Source of the DNA: Lachnospiraceae bacterium
GTDB taxonomy: Bacteria; Bacillota; Clostridia; Lachnospirales; Lachnospiraceae
DNA: 12,086 nt
Direction of reading: 5' to 3'
Assembly: GCA_014804495.1 (NCBI GenBank)
Contig: JAAUZS010000077.1
Span: forward strand, 3,433 to 15,518
Both the position numbers and the translations under genes were made by a program. Shown in pieces: positions 1 through 7,680 of this stretch. A model generated the notes under the pieces. That model saw only the letters and a list, made by a program, of their open reading frames with translations. It was not told where the DNA came from and made no database searches. Every line of letters begins with the position of its first letter. The stretch's first letter is position 1.

Positions 1-870
1 TCTACAGCGCCGGGCGTTTTCAATTCTTTCTTCGGACCGGACCCGGCGGGGCTTTTAGGCGTGGTGATACTCACCAGCCTTGGAACATGGGGACTTCCGC
101 AGATGGTACAGAAATTTTATGCAATCAAGAGCGAGAGCGCAATCAATAAGGGTATGGTCATATCCACCGTATTTGCCACCATCGTCTCAGGCGGATGCTA
201 TTTCCTGGGCGGTTTCGGACGGCTTTTCAGCGACAGGATTGATATAGCGGCTAACGGATATGATTCAGTGGTACCGACCATGTTGTCAGGACTTCCGACC
301 ATACTGATTGCAGTAGTGGTCATTCTGGTACTTTCTGCCTCAATGTCCACACTTTCTTCACTGGTATTGGCATCAAGTTCTACTTTGACGCTGGATTTCA
401 TTAAAGGCACGATTATAAAAGAGATGGATGAGAAGAAACAGGTCAGATGGATGCGGGTGCTTCTGGTAGTGTTTATTGCGATTTCTGTTGTGATTGCGCT
501 TATACAATACCGTTCCAATGTCACTTTTATCGCGCAGCTGATGGGCGTAAGCTGGGGAGCGTTGGCGGGTGCATTTCTGGCGCCTTTCCTCTATGGCTTA
601 TATTGGAAGCGTACCACTAAGGCAGCATGCTGGGTGAGCTTTTTATTCTCGACGATTGTGATGCTTGCTAACATATTCTTACGTTCAAGTTTTCCCGCAT
701 ACCTGCAGTCACCAATCAATGCCGGCGCTTTCTGTATGCTGGCAGGACTTGTGATCGTGCCTGTAGTGAGCGTAATGACAAAGGCACCTGAGCAGAAAAC
801 TTTGGAGAATATTTTCTCATGTTACGATAAGAAAGTAACGGTTTCCGTTAAGGATTCCATCGGAGAGTAG
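1..870 (+). CDS. Sodium:solute symporter (SSS family), 3' part only
   Basis: The reading frame is open from base 1, so the 5' end lies outside the window; 289 residues and the stop are present. It is an integral membrane transporter, with about seven hydrophobic segments in the visible part. The family assignment rests on the GTWGLPQMVQKFYAIKS segment, which matches the PutP-type 'G.PQ...+F.AIKS' region. It also rests on the SASMSTLSSLVLASSS helix, whose Ser-Thr pair (bases 346-351) lies where SSS proteins bind the second sodium ion. By family knowledge it couples solute uptake to sodium entry. The substrate cannot be read from the sequence. iorA follows within 23-35 nt with no visible terminator, so an organic acid or amino-acid-derived substrate is plausible, but this is inference from context only. 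The C-terminus after the last span is short and hydrophilic. Confidence 0.9.
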   Translation, partial: STAPGVFNSFFGPDPAGLLGVVILTSLGTWGLPQMVQKFYAIKSESAINKGMVISTVFATIVSGGCYFLGGFGRLFSDRIDIAANGYDSVVPTMLSGLPTILIAVVVILVLSASMSTLSSLVLASSSTLTLDFIKGTIIKEMDEKKQVRWMRVLLVVFIAISVVIALIQYRSNVTFIAQLMGVSWGALAGAFLAPFLYGLYWKRTTKAACWVSFLFSTIVMLANIFLRSSFPAYLQSPINAGAFCMLAGLVIVPVVSVMTKAPEQKTLENIFSCYDKKVTVSVKDSIGE

Positions 871-905
871 GTTGTGCAGACTAAGAAAGGAGAATGGTTA
901 TAGAT

Positions 906-2633
906 ATGAAAACATTAATGCTTGGTAACGAGGCGGTTGCCAGAGGCCTTTATGAGGCAGGCTGCAGCTTTGTATCCAGTTATCCGGGAACGCCCAGCAC
1001 GGAAATTACTGAGTGTGCGGCGAAATATGAAGAATTATATGCAGAGTGGGCGCCTAATGAAAAGGTAGCTCTCGAAGCGGCTTTTGGGGCTTCATTGGCG
1101 GGAAAGAGAAGTTTCTGCGCTATGAAGCATGTAGGTCTAAACGTAGCGGCGGACCCGCTTTTTACCATATCATATACAGGCGTGAATGCCGGACTTCTGA
1201 TTGGGGTAGCCGATGATGCAGGCATGCACAGCTCTCAGAATGAGCAGGATTCCCGCCACTATGCGCAGGCGGCGAAGATTCCCATGCTGGAACCCTCAGA
1301 TTCTGCGGAAGCGCTTAGATTTGCTAAGCTTGCTTATGAACTTTCGGAAAAATTTGATACGGCGGTACTCATCAAGATGTGCACCCGTGTCAGCCATTCG
1401 CAGAGCGTAGTGGAGACTGGAGAGCGGGTACTTCCGGAGCAGAAGAAATATGAAAAGAACCCTGTGAAATATATTATGATGCCGGGTAATGCTAAGAAGC
1501 GGCATCCGGAGATAGAGGCGCGTACCAAGGCACTGACAGTCTGGGCAGAGACGGCAGATATTAACCGGATTGAGGAAGGCAGCGATAAGTCTTACGGAAT
1601 CATTACTTCCTCTACCTGTTACCAGTATGTGAAAGAAGCATTTGGAGATACATATCCTGTTTTGAAGCTGGGGATGATTTGGCCTATGCCTGAGCAGAAA
1701 ATCAGGGATTTTGCGGCTTCTGTAGATAAACTGGTAGTAGTGGAAGAACTGGATGGATTTATTGAGGCTCACTGCAAAAATCTTGGACTTTCTGTATCTG
1801 GAAAAGATATTTTTTCAAATGTCGGAGAACTGAGCCAGAACATTGTGAAAGAGAAGTTAGGTGGAACTGTACAGGAAGGAGTTTCTCTTAATGAGAATAT
1901 CCCCGCGCGGCCGCCGGTGATGTGTGCAGGCTGTCCACATAGAAGCATCTTTTATGTTTTGAAAAAAATGAAACTTACGGTACTCGGAGATATCGGCTGT
2001 TATACGCTGGGAGCAGTACCGCCGCTTAGCGCTATTGACACAACTGTGTGTATGGGAGCTTCCGTTTCCGGGCTTCACGGCTTCGTAAAAGCGGATAGTG
2101 AAGAGCATGAGGGAAATACTGTAGCAGTCATAGGTGATTCCACATTTATTCATTCCGGCGTTACTGGGTTGATTAATATAGCTTACAATGAGTCCAACTC
2201 AACGGTAATTATACTGGATAACTCCATCACAGGTATGACCGGGCATCAGCAGAATCCCACTACAGGCTATAATCTGAAAGGTGACCCCTGTACGAAGATT
2301 GATTTAGAAAGCTTGTGCCGGGCTGTCGGAATCAAGAGGGTGAGAGTGGTGGACCCTTACGATATGGAAACATGTCAGGCGGTGATTAAGGAAGAGCTCT
2401 CTGCGAAAGAACCTTCGGTTATCATTTCACGCCGTCCGTGTGCGCTGTTAAAATATGTGAAGCATCCGGGTCCGATTTGTTCCGACCCTGAAAAATGTAA
2501 GGGGTGTAAGGCATGCATGAACATCGGCTGTCCGGCGATAAGCATGGAGAACGGCAAGGCAAAGATTGATGCTACACTCTGCGTAGGGTGTGGAGTTTGC
2601 AAACAACTCTGTAAATTTGACGCATTAGGCTAG
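906..2633 (+). CDS. iorA: Indolepyruvate:ferredoxin oxidoreductase, alpha subunit
   Basis: This is the catalytic subunit of the enzyme that oxidatively decarboxylates aryl-pyruvates (from aromatic amino acid transamination) to aryl-acetyl-CoA while reducing ferredoxin. It has 575 residues, a normal family length. The N-terminal pyrimidine-binding part carries the SSYPGTPSTEI motif (residues 24-34). The TPP-binding part has AGCPHR (341-346), GDIGCYTLG (361-369) and GDSTFIHSG (410-418), followed about 20 residues later by DN (438-439), which fits the TPP-binding G-D-x...N pattern. The C-terminus is a 2x[4Fe-4S] ferredoxin domain: Cys531, 534, 537, 542 and Cys559, 562, 565, 569. I chose ATG 906 because AAAGGAG at 886-892 sits 13 nt before it. 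An in-frame ATG at 894 is only 1 nt from that site, too close to be used, and family members start with M-K-x-L-M-x-G-N-E. The start is the only doubtful point. Confidence 0.95.
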   Translation: MKTLMLGNEAVARGLYEAGCSFVSSYPGTPSTEITECAAKYEELYAEWAPNEKVALEAAFGASLAGKRSFCAMKHVGLNVAADPLFTISYTGVNAGLLIGVADDAGMHSSQNEQDSRHYAQAAKIPMLEPSDSAEALRFAKLAYELSEKFDTAVLIKMCTRVSHSQSVVETGERVLPEQKKYEKNPVKYIMMPGNAKKRHPEIEARTKALTVWAETADINRIEEGSDKSYGIITSSTCYQYVKEAFGDTYPVLKLGMIWPMPEQKIRDFAASVDKLVVVEELDGFIEAHCKNLGLSVSGKDIFSNVGELSQNIVKEKLGGTVQEGVSLNENIPARPPVMCAGCPHRSIFYVLKKMKLTVLGDIGCYTLGAVPPLSAIDTTVCMGASVSGLHGFVKADSEEHEGNTVAVIGDSTFIHSGVTGLINIAYNESNSTVIILDNSITGMTGHQQNPTTGYNLKGDPCTKIDLESLCRAVGIKRVRVVDPYDMETCQAVIKEELSAKEPSVIISRRPCALLKYVKHPGPICSDPEKCKGCKACMNIGCPAISMENGKAKIDATLCVGCGVCKQLCKFDALG

Positions 2634-2657
2634 GGTGAAAAATAAATTTTTCACCCT
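2632..2657 (+). promoter_or_regulatory. Hairpin in the iorA-iorB junction, overlapping the iorA stop
   Basis: AGGGTGAAAAA (2632-2642) pairs perfectly with TTTTTCACCCT (2647-2657) around a TAAA loop. The left arm begins inside the iorA TAG stop codon. The downstream bases are GGCAAAAAA rather than a T-run, so on the + strand it does not look like an efficient intrinsic terminator. It may instead be an RNA-processing or stabilising element, or a partial terminator that tunes IorA:IorB ratio. The structure is seen in the sequence; the role is inferred. Confidence 0.6.
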
Positions 2658-2699
2658 GGCAAAAAATGTTGGTTTGAGTGAAAAGAATGGAGATAAAAT

Positions 2700-3272
2700 A
2701 TGGAAACTAAGAATATTATGATAGTTGGTGTAGGCGGACAGGGTACTCTGCTTGCAAGTAAACTTCTTGGACGTCTTTTGCTCGGTAAAGGATTTGATGT
2801 AAAGGTCAGTGAGGTACACGGCATGAGTCAGAGAGGCGGAAGCGTTGTTACTTATGTCCGCTGGGGTGACAGGGTATACTCACCTATTATAGACAAAGGA
2901 CAGGCGGACTGTATTCTTTCTTTTGAACTTTTGGAAGCGGCACGCTATACGGAGTATTTAAAGCCGGGAGGCAGAATTATCGTCAACAGTCAGCAGATTA
3001 ATCCCATGCCTGTGGTTGCGGGCGCGGCAGCTTATCCGGAGAATTTAGAAGAGAAGCTTGGAGCATTGGGAATACAGGTGGATGCGATTGATGCGCTTGC
3101 ATTAGCTGAGAAAGCAGGAAGCAGCAAGGCTGTGAATTTAGTGCTAATGGGTAAGCTGGCTAAGCACTTTGATTTTACTAAAGAAGAGTGGATGGACGCA
3201 ATTGAACATAGTGTGCCGTCAAAATTTCTGGAGCTTAACAAGAAGGCGTTTGAGCTTGGACAGGGCGTGTAG
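2700..3272 (+). CDS. iorB: Indolepyruvate:ferredoxin oxidoreductase, beta subunit
   Basis: This is the small gamma-type subunit (190 residues, typical length) that partners IorA. It opens with a glycine-rich GVGGQG motif (residues 10-15) after a hydrophobic strand, followed by SEVHGMSQRGGSVVTYVRWG, the conserved region of the pyruvate/ketoisovalerate oxidoreductase catalytic domain family. ATG 2700 has GGAG at 2689-2692, 7 nt upstream. The gene lies 66 nt after iorA with only the hairpin at 2632-2657 between. Together the two genes form the complete two-subunit enzyme. It is cytoplasmic and works with ferredoxin, probably in aromatic amino acid fermentation or, in reverse, in reductive synthesis from aryl acids. 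Confidence 0.94.
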   Translation: METKNIMIVGVGGQGTLLASKLLGRLLLGKGFDVKVSEVHGMSQRGGSVVTYVRWGDRVYSPIIDKGQADCILSFELLEAARYTEYLKPGGRIIVNSQQINPMPVVAGAAAYPENLEEKLGALGIQVDAIDALALAEKAGSSKAVNLVLMGKLAKHFDFTKEEWMDAIEHSVPSKFLELNKKAFELGQGV

Positions 3273-3304
3273 TGCTGGGCAAGCATGAGTATTGAGGGGT
3301 TTAT

Positions 3305-5047
3305 ATGTTTGAAATAAAGGAAAAATTTTATCTTAACGGAGAGCCGTTTCAGATAATTTCGGGAGCGATTCATTATTTTCGCACCGTTCCCGAATACTGG
3401 CGTGACCGTCTGGAAAAGCTTGTGAATATTGGATGCAATACTGTTGAAACCTATATTCCATGGAATTTTCACGAACCGAATGAGGGGGAATTCTTATGGG
3501 ATGGTATGCATGATGTCTGTAGATTTATTGAAACTGCAAATGAACTTGGACTTTACATGATAGTACGCCCCTCTCCATATATATGCGCAGAATGGGAATT
3601 CGGAGGACTGCCCGCATGGCTTCTCAAGGACAGAAATATGCGGCTGAGGTGTTCATATAAACCATATTTAGAAGCAGTACGGAGATATTATGAGGTTCTT
3701 ATCCCTAAAATTGCGGCATATCAAATCGACAGAGGCAGAAATATCATTTTGGTTCAGATTGAGAATGAATATGGATATTATGGCAATGATGCAGCATATC
3801 TTGAATTTCTGCGGGATACTATGCGTGAATTTGGAATAACTGTTCCATTTGTGACCTCTGACGGACCTTGGAGCAAGCCGGGTTTTAAGTCCGGAATGGT
3901 CGAAGGTGCGCTGCCTACCGGGAATTTTGGTTCCGCGGCAGAGTGGCAGTTTGGTCAGATGAAAAAGTTTATGGGTGATGACAAACCCATGATGTGTATG
4001 GAATTCTGGAACGGATGGTTCGACGCCTGGGGCGAGGAACATCATACGACCGAACCCGAAAAAGCCGCTGCAGAGCTTGATGAGCTTTTGAAGATGGGAA
4101 GTATTAACTTTTATATGTTCGAGGGTGGAACGAATTTCGGGTTTATGAGCGGAAGAAACAGCGGAAATAAAACCGCAGATGTGACCTCATACGATTATGA
4201 TGCACCGCTTACCGAAGACGGTCGGATTACTGAGAAATACAGACTTTGTAAGGAGATTATCTCCAAATACAGAGATTTTGAGGAAATCAGTCTTACAACA
4301 GAAATAAGGCGTAAAGCCTACGGAGAAATTTTCTGCGTCGGAAAAGCTGATTTGTTTTCCGTGCTTGAAAGAATTTCCGAGTCTGCTTTGTCGGCATATC
4401 CTTTGACAATGGAGGATATCGGGCAGAATTACGGATACATTCTGTACCGTTTGAAAATCAAGGATACCGAATTGGTAAATGAAATCCGTCTTGAAAACGC
4501 CGCTGACAGGATTCAGTGCTATCATAACGGTGAATACCTCTATACGGCGTATGCGGAAAATATTCATGAAAAATTTGAACCACAGAAAAAGCAGTCAGGC
4601 GGAGTTATAGATTTGCTGTGCGAGAATATAGGCAGAGAAAATTTCGGTACGGGTCTTGAAAATCAGCGTAAGGGTATTATGGGCAGTGTAAAAATCAACG
4701 ATCACCGTTATTTTGGGTATGAAATTTTTCCGTTGCCTCTTGACGAAAATCAGCTTGACAGAATAGATTTTTCATCGGGATATCAGGCGAATGTACCTGC
4801 GTTTTACAAATTTGAATTTGACGTACAGGAACTATGCGATACTTTTCTTGATACCGACGGTTTCGGAAAAGGTTGTGCTTTTATTAACGGCTTCAATCTT
4901 GGACGTTTTTGGGAAATAGGACCTCAGAAAAGGCTTTATATACCTGCACCGCATCTGAAAAAGGGAAAAAATACGCTGATTCTTTTTGAAACAGAGGGTA
5001 AGGCGGCTGAAAGAATCAATCTTTACGATGAAGCTTTTCTGGGCTGA
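3305..5047 (+). CDS. Beta-galactosidase, glycoside hydrolase family 35
   Basis: This hydrolyses terminal beta-galactosides. The 580 residues begin with the GH35 TIM-barrel signature: LNGEPFQIISGAIHYFR, then ETYIPWNFHEP and RPSPYICAEWEFGGLPAWLL. The acid/base Glu is expected at residue 155 in QIENEYG (151-157), and the nucleophile at Glu233 in MEFWNGWFDAWG. The C-terminal part (about 330-580) contains beta-rich modules ending with the 'KGCAFINGFNLGRFW' galactose-binding-like region typical of short bacterial GH35 enzymes. No signal peptide is seen, so it should be cytoplasmic and act on imported oligosaccharides, such as galacto-beta-1,3-linked glycans. GAGGGG at 3294-3299 lies 5 nt before the ATG. 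The gene starts 32 nt after iorB with no clear terminator, but no functional tie to Ior is obvious. The exact linkage specificity cannot be told. Confidence 0.93.
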   Translation: MFEIKEKFYLNGEPFQIISGAIHYFRTVPEYWRDRLEKLVNIGCNTVETYIPWNFHEPNEGEFLWDGMHDVCRFIETANELGLYMIVRPSPYICAEWEFGGLPAWLLKDRNMRLRCSYKPYLEAVRRYYEVLIPKIAAYQIDRGRNIILVQIENEYGYYGNDAAYLEFLRDTMREFGITVPFVTSDGPWSKPGFKSGMVEGALPTGNFGSAAEWQFGQMKKFMGDDKPMMCMEFWNGWFDAWGEEHHTTEPEKAAAELDELLKMGSINFYMFEGGTNFGFMSGRNSGNKTADVTSYDYDAPLTEDGRITEKYRLCKEIISKYRDFEEISLTTEIRRKAYGEIFCVGKADLFSVLERISESALSAYPLTMEDIGQNYGYILYRLKIKDTELVNEIRLENAADRIQCYHNGEYLYTAYAENIHEKFEPQKKQSGGVIDLLCENIGRENFGTGLENQRKGIMGSVKINDHRYFGYEIFPLPLDENQLDRIDFSSGYQANVPAFYKFEFDVQELCDTFLDTDGFGKGCAFINGFNLGRFWEIGPQKRLYIPAPHLKKGKNTLILFETEGKAAERINLYDEAFLG

Positions 5048-5114
5048 GTCTGAATTATGCTAAAATTAAGGAGCTGTCGGGGCAATAATATAGAAAAAGT
5101 ACATGAGGAAGAAA

Positions 5115-6017
5115 ATGGAAACGGAAAAAGAATATGACGAGGGCAAAAATTACACACTCAGAAGCCGCATCATGGTATTTGAGAGGGAAGTGGAACGTCT
5201 CAAAAACTTGATGTATGGGAGATGTGTGCCTGTATGGAAGTACATGACAGATTCACAGGGAAAATATTCTGAGGAAAGAACAATCGGGTTGATAGACAAA
5301 ATTATTGATGAAGCCCGATATAGTAGAATGCATATATGGGATTTTGAGAAGCATGAAGATAAACTGACTTTTTATAAAAATATACTATATTGTGTACTAC
5401 GCGCATATACTTCGGATTATACGGAGTGCAGCGGCGGAAACAGATTCGGATATGGCAAACCGGAAGAAATTCTTTTTTCCGATATATTGTCTGCATTTGA
5501 AGATTCGGGCGGGGAACTATTGGATGGAAATGCAGTGTTTTTTATGGAGAATCTTTATGAAATTTTGACCGGACGACCGATTTGTCTGGATGTATTGAAT
5601 GCTGGAAGTGGAAAAACAGAAAACATCACTGTGGAAACAGAAGATGCACTGACCGTCATATCTATGGAGGAAGCTCTGGCGGAGGAACTCGGATATAATA
5701 TAGAAGAAATAAGGGGCGAGGAGCAAAGTTTCATTGAAGAAGAGGAGAAGCTGGCGCGAGCTGAAAGAGAAAAAGTGCGTAAGCAGTTTGCCGCAAAAGA
5801 GCATTTTTGCCAGAGCTTTGATGAAATATACTGCTATTTGAAGGAAAAACCCATCTCCTATAAGCAAATGCGCTCAGAGATGAAAACGTTGATTGACGAT
5901 TTTCTGTCTGACAGCGGATTGTCCGTATTTCAGGATGAAGATGCCTATGTTGAGGCTATGGTGCAGTTAAAGAAAACAATCCGGACGGCGCAAAAGTATA
6001 CGGAGGACGGAAAGTGA
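5115..6017 (+). CDS. Uncharacterised soluble protein, first of a coupled pair
   Basis: I do not recognise this family. The product would be 300 residues, with no signal peptide and no membrane segment. The N-terminal two thirds is mixed, with Tyr, Trp and Asp/Glu-rich helices; positions 35-60 include a hydrophobic VPVWKYM patch. From about residue 195 to 230 it is very acidic then basic and helical (EEEEKLARAEREKVRKQF), likely a charged helix or coiled coil. I chose ATG 5115 over ATG 5103 (304 residues) because GAGG at 5105-5108 stands 6 nt before it, whereas no ribosome site is placed for 5103. The stop overlaps the next gene's GTG start, implying translational coupling and probably joint function. 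The gap to the GH35 stop is 67 nt with no obvious terminator. Confidence 0.75.
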   Translation: METEKEYDEGKNYTLRSRIMVFEREVERLKNLMYGRCVPVWKYMTDSQGKYSEERTIGLIDKIIDEARYSRMHIWDFEKHEDKLTFYKNILYCVLRAYTSDYTECSGGNRFGYGKPEEILFSDILSAFEDSGGELLDGNAVFFMENLYEILTGRPICLDVLNAGSGKTENITVETEDALTVISMEEALAEELGYNIEEIRGEEQSFIEEEEKLARAEREKVRKQFAAKEHFCQSFDEIYCYLKEKPISYKQMRSEMKTLIDDFLSDSGLSVFQDEDAYVEAMVQLKKTIRTAQKYTEDGK

Positions 6018-7255
6018 ACGCCAGAGACGAATTTTATATAATTTTGAGCGAGGATTTGACGCGTAAAGGAAACCGGTCGGTTTTGTACAGATTTTTGGAT
6101 GAAGAGCAGGAGAAGAAGGCGGCTAAAGAAAATGGGGCAAATATAAACGACGTGAGGAGCTTTCAGATTAGAATCCGCTTTTACAGAAAACAGCTTAAGA
6201 ACGGAGAAATTACTGTAGAAGAGTATTTGAAACATTTTTGCTCTGTTTTGTTCCAAAATCCTAAGTATTGTAAAAGCTGCGGCAAACCTGAGAAGAGCCT
6301 TAATAGCAGCAGGAGAATCGGCTATTGCAGTAAGAATCCGGAACCGCTGCTTAGGGAATTAATTGATGCCGCGCTGGGAGACGATTGGTTAAAAAGTGAA
6401 AACAGCATCACTCAGGGCATTAAAAAGTTATATATGATTTTGAATGCGAAAGATAGCGCTGAATATGGAAATGCTGTTGAGGGGTTAAGCAGGGAGAAGT
6501 TTTTAGACAGAGGCTTTTCTAAAATTTTGCTTATTACGGATGCGGTGCTGGATGTAGTAATTGCATATGATATAAAAGAGTTTTTCTATGGTACGGCAGT
6601 AGAAACACTGGACGATTATGTGGTTGCAAAAAGACGGAAGAATTCGGATAAGACAATATCGGGCGGCCGCCCGAAGAGAATCGATAAGTCGTTGAGGCTG
6701 ATAGATTTTTATTGCAGGCAGGAGGGAAAAAACCTATTCGGTACGGAAAACAAAGAAGCGCCGGGAGATGAGGAGTGCGACTTACTATACCGCAAAATGC
6801 TTGAAAGTAAAAATGATAGAATTTTTATTCCGCTTCTGGTGGACAGTGTGACAGGATGCGGCATTTATATTATAGGAAAGGCATATTTTGAGAGCGAGTA
6901 TGCTGATGACTTATATAAATATGAAAGAATCAAAAAAACCTGTGCGTATGGCGTAATGTTTTTTGACAATGACAGTGGAGAAGAGATTCGGACAGGTTAT
7001 CACATAAATAACGGGATTGAAGAATTTTCAAGTTATAATGAGGCGCGTTTTTCGCGAGATTGGTGCTATGAAAAAGCGCGTCAGGATGCGTCTGACATGA
7101 TGAAAGAGTCAAATGGAAAAATGCCTGATGGCATATCTGAAACATTTCGGAAATATTTTGAAGCCGAAGACGATTTGGAATCTGAGATATTAAAGCAGGA
7201 AATCAGGAAAGCGGTTTCTGATTGTGAAAAGGAATTAAGAAGAAAAGAACAGTAG
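6014..7255 (+). CDS. Uncharacterised soluble protein, second of a coupled pair
   Basis: The product has 413 residues and no recognised family. It starts with GTG inside the overlap GTGA (6014-6017), with GGAGG at 6002-6006, 7 nt upstream. There is no signal peptide or transmembrane span. Around residues 75-105 lies YCKSCGKPEK then YC, with another Cys-bearing HFC just before it; this could be a small zinc site, but one clean fourth ligand is not evident. A basic patch (KRRKNSDK, then GRPKR) occurs near residues 210-225 and resembles an AT-hook core, though it is too short to assert DNA binding. The C-terminal 40 residues are a charged helix. It ends at a bidirectional hairpin. Coupling to the previous gene suggests a two-protein complex. 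Confidence 0.75.
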   Translation: MNARDEFYIILSEDLTRKGNRSVLYRFLDEEQEKKAAKENGANINDVRSFQIRIRFYRKQLKNGEITVEEYLKHFCSVLFQNPKYCKSCGKPEKSLNSSRRIGYCSKNPEPLLRELIDAALGDDWLKSENSITQGIKKLYMILNAKDSAEYGNAVEGLSREKFLDRGFSKILLITDAVLDVVIAYDIKEFFYGTAVETLDDYVVAKRRKNSDKTISGGRPKRIDKSLRLIDFYCRQEGKNLFGTENKEAPGDEECDLLYRKMLESKNDRIFIPLLVDSVTGCGIYIIGKAYFESEYADDLYKYERIKKTCAYGVMFFDNDSGEEIRTGYHINNGIEEFSSYNEARFSRDWCYEKARQDASDMMKESNGKMPDGISETFRKYFEAEDDLESEILKQEIRKAVSDCEKELRRKEQ

Positions 7256-7256
7256 G

Positions 7257-7277
7257 AAAGCCCATTATGTGGGCTTT
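7257..7277. terminator. Bidirectional hairpin terminator between convergent genes
   Basis: AAAGCCCA (7257-7264) pairs with TGGGCTTT (7270-7277) around TTATG, followed by TTTC on the + strand. It starts one base after the stop of the + strand gene. The stop codon of the convergent - strand regulator (bases 7265-7267) lies in the loop, so one hairpin probably ends both transcripts. Confidence 0.75.
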
Positions 7278-7468
7278 TCGTATTCTAAAATATCTGATAC
7301 GGGACAGTCAAGAATAAAGCATAAGGTATCAAGCGTTTTCGTGGTGATAGCTTCTCCTTTTTTCATACGGTGAAGCGTATTGGCTGATAATCCATGCTTG
7401 AAAATCAATTCGTACTCTGTGACACCTTTTTGAAAAAGGGTGTTATAAAAAGGTTTATAAGATATCAC
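7265..7468 (-). CDS. Small Cro/CI-type helix-turn-helix regulator
   Basis: A 67-residue, single-domain DNA-binding protein. The pattern 'VTEYELIFKHGLSANTLHRM' followed by KKGEAITTKTLDTLCFILDC and VSDILEY is the five-helix Cro/CI (XRE) fold, with the recognition helix at about residues 28-36. No sensor domain is attached, so it is either a constitutive repressor or responds through a partner. The start is GTG (7466-7468), with GGAGG on the - strand at 7481-7477, 8 nt upstream. It is divergent from the secreted-protein gene at 7681. The 212-bp space between them holds repeated TTGACTAT motifs that could be its operators; that is inference. Homologues of this size are frequent in Clostridia. Confidence 0.87.
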   Translation of the reverse strand: MISYKPFYNTLFQKGVTEYELIFKHGLSANTLHRMKKGEAITTKTLDTLCFILDCPVSDILEYEKPT

Positions 7469-7529
7469 AGGTCACACCTCCATTTCTGTAAATAAAGTAG
7501 CATATTTAATATGTTGAATATGCTTAAAG

Positions 7530-7542
7530 TATTGACTATAAT
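7530..7542 (+). promoter_or_regulatory. Partial third copy of the shared promoter motif
   Basis: TATTGACTATAAT matches 12 of 13 bases of the same stretch in the promoter about 90 bp downstream (7620-7632). No good -10 box follows at 16-18 nt, so it is more likely an operator half or a promoter remnant than a working promoter. It lies between the divergent regulator and secreted-protein genes. Confidence 0.35.
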
Positions 7543-7621
7543 TTGCGGATAATTTCATAGTTGAGAGAAAAAAGATAGTTATTACAATGAGAAGATTAAT
7601 GAACTGGCAGAGCAGATAATA

Positions 7622-7650
7622 TTGACTATTATCAATTTGTTGAGTATAAT
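7622..7650 (+). promoter_or_regulatory. Sigma-A promoter of the secreted peptidase-like gene
   Basis: TTGACT (7622-7627), a 17-bp spacer and a consensus TATAAT (7645-7650). The spacer contains inverted repeats: TTGA/TCAA at 7622-7635 and TCAA-N4-TTGA at 7632-7643, the kind of symmetry expected for a repressor operator covering the promoter. The ATG at 7681 is about 30 bp below the -10, giving a short leader that carries AAGGAGAGGAG. Confidence 0.85.
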
Positions 7651-7680
7651 AATTCATATTAAAAGGAGAGGAGAAAAGAA

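Noticed and set aside
894..905. ATG 894 as the iorA start
   Set aside because: It leaves only one base between the ribosome site and the start codon; ATG 906 fits the family N-terminus and has an acceptable, if long, spacing.
1296..1772. 158-codon open frame on the - strand inside iorA
   Set aside because: It lies fully opposite a well-supported gene, and its composition is that of an antisense reading of coding sequence.
5048..5114. Terminator or promoter after the GH35 gene
   Set aside because: No stem with a T-run is visible, and the TAAAAT near 5061 lacks a convincing -35 box.
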